A DNA stretch of 5,103 bases from Candidatus Izemoplasmatales bacterium (lineage in GTDB: Bacteria; Bacillota_I; Bacilli_A; Izemoplasmatales; Hujiaoplasmataceae): NCBI GenBank assembly GCA_028702245.1, contig JAQVPE010000087.1, forward strand, positions 1-5,103, written 5' to 3'. Positions 4,652 to 5,103 of the stretch are shown here, in pieces (position 1 is the stretch's first letter; every line of letters starts with the position of its first letter). The notes beneath the pieces are model-generated. The model made no database searches. It was not told the DNA's origin and saw nothing but the letters and a program-made list of their open reading frames with translations. The translations under genes were made by a program, and so were the position numbers.

Positions 4652-5103
4652 GTGCATGAGATGAAGAGGAAATTTCTCATAAGTGAATTCAAATGGATTA
4701 TTATTGGAATCGCCTTGATAGGCTTTCTGGTTTTTTTGCATATTACTAGGCCGCCACATCGAGAAATATTTATCGTTACCGGCGGAGTTTTGATCTTGGT
4801 TGCCTTCATCATTGTTTTTGAATACATGCTTTATGGTAGGGCAAATTTGTTTCCGATGAGTTTTCTTCAAAAAATCAATCATTTGACAAAAACCAATCAT
4901 GAGCTTTTTATCCATTTTGGTTCCAAACGCATCCGGATTGAACTTGACAAAGTGTTCAGCGCCATTCCTGCTGGTCTTGATAAGGCGAATTCATTTACGT
5001 ATGGATACCAGTGCTATTTTGACAATGAAGATCGCTATGACAAGAAGACTGATTCTGACGAAGCGAAGAAGAATGATTTTGAAAGCGATGACGATATCGT
5101 TAT
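4652..5103 (+). CDS. Two-span membrane protein of unknown function, cut by the window end
   Basis: The first 150 codons are visible and I do not recognise the family. A short basic N-terminus (HEMKRK) leads into two hydrophobic segments, about residues 15-31 and 39-60, joined by a short loop with TRPPHRE, so both ends probably face the cytoplasm. A soluble region follows (SFLQKINHL, FIHFGSKRIRIELDKVFSAIP), then a very acidic stretch near 120-150 (KKTDSDEAKKND, ESDDDI). I chose GTG 4652 because AAAAGGA ends six bases before it; ATG 4661 is an alternative with poor spacing. The frame is also open upstream to 4532, where TTG 4583 is the only other start, without a clear ribosome site, so the N-terminus could be about 23 residues longer. 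It lies behind the second 23-bp box and is the apparent target of the neighbouring regulator. Confidence 0.72.
   Translation, partial: MHEMKRKFLISEFKWIIIGIALIGFLVFLHITRPPHREIFIVTGGVLILVAFIIVFEYMLYGRANLFPMSFLQKINHLTKTNHELFIHFGSKRIRIELDKVFSAIPAGLDKANSFTYGYQCYFDNEDRYDKKTDSDEAKKNDFESDDDIV

Noticed and set aside
4567..4915. Two minus-strand open frames (4567-4827 and 4616-4915)
   Set aside because: They lie opposite the membrane-protein gene, whose frame has a promoter, a ribosome site and sensible membrane segments. The minus-strand products have no recognisable order.

Overview
The window looks like chromosomal DNA of a low-to-moderate GC Gram-positive-type bacterium (Bacillota, or a relative on the Mycoplasmatota/Erysipelotrichia side). 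This rests on GAGG-type Shine-Dalgarno sites, intrinsic terminators with T-runs, CCA-encoding tRNA genes, and a SpeA/SpeB pair that resembles the Bacillus type. All tryptophans seen are TGG and one gene ends in TGA, so the code appears standard. I cannot name the genus.

Layout. (1) Positions 16-2450, minus strand: a two-gene polyamine operon. An Orn/Lys/Arg-decarboxylase-family enzyme, read as arginine decarboxylase SpeA, overlaps agmatinase SpeB by 11 bases, and a terminator follows. Together they would convert arginine to agmatine and then to putrescine plus urea. (2) Positions 2500-2744, plus strand: a divergent tRNA operon, tRNA-Leu(CAG) then tRNA-Gln(CTG), with an extended -10 promoter and a strong terminator. 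(3) Positions 2745-2942: no gene seen, but a good plus-strand promoter and three small hairpins pointing into the antisense of the next gene. (4) Positions 2943-3474, minus strand: a two-gene unit of a 53-aa peptide with a signal-peptide-like N-terminus and a 91-aa helical protein. (5) Positions 3517-4493, plus strand: a 306-aa regulator with an N-terminal Xre-type helix-turn-helix and a long all-helical C-terminal part, architecturally like the Rgg/PlcR/PrgX (RRNPP) peptide-sensing family, with its own terminator. (6) Positions 4501-5103, plus strand: a promoter and the start of a membrane protein with two predicted membrane segments, cut by the window end.

The most interesting part is regions 4-6. 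A perfect 23-bp sequence (about 27 of 28 bp when extended) occurs as an inverted pair, once before the peptide operon and once before the membrane-protein gene. In both places it points in the direction of transcription, and its GCTG end lies exactly 21 bases from the -10 hexamer. This is the geometry expected of an activator box shared by two promoters. With the divergent regulator and the short exported-looking peptide, it suggests an undescribed peptide quorum-sensing or peptide-responsive circuit with feedback on the peptide gene and at least one membrane-protein target. The regulator region is visibly AT-richer than the polyamine operon and begins just after the tRNA genes, so it may be an acquired segment. 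Function, peptide maturation and box binding are inference; the repeat, spacing and gene arrangement are directly visible.
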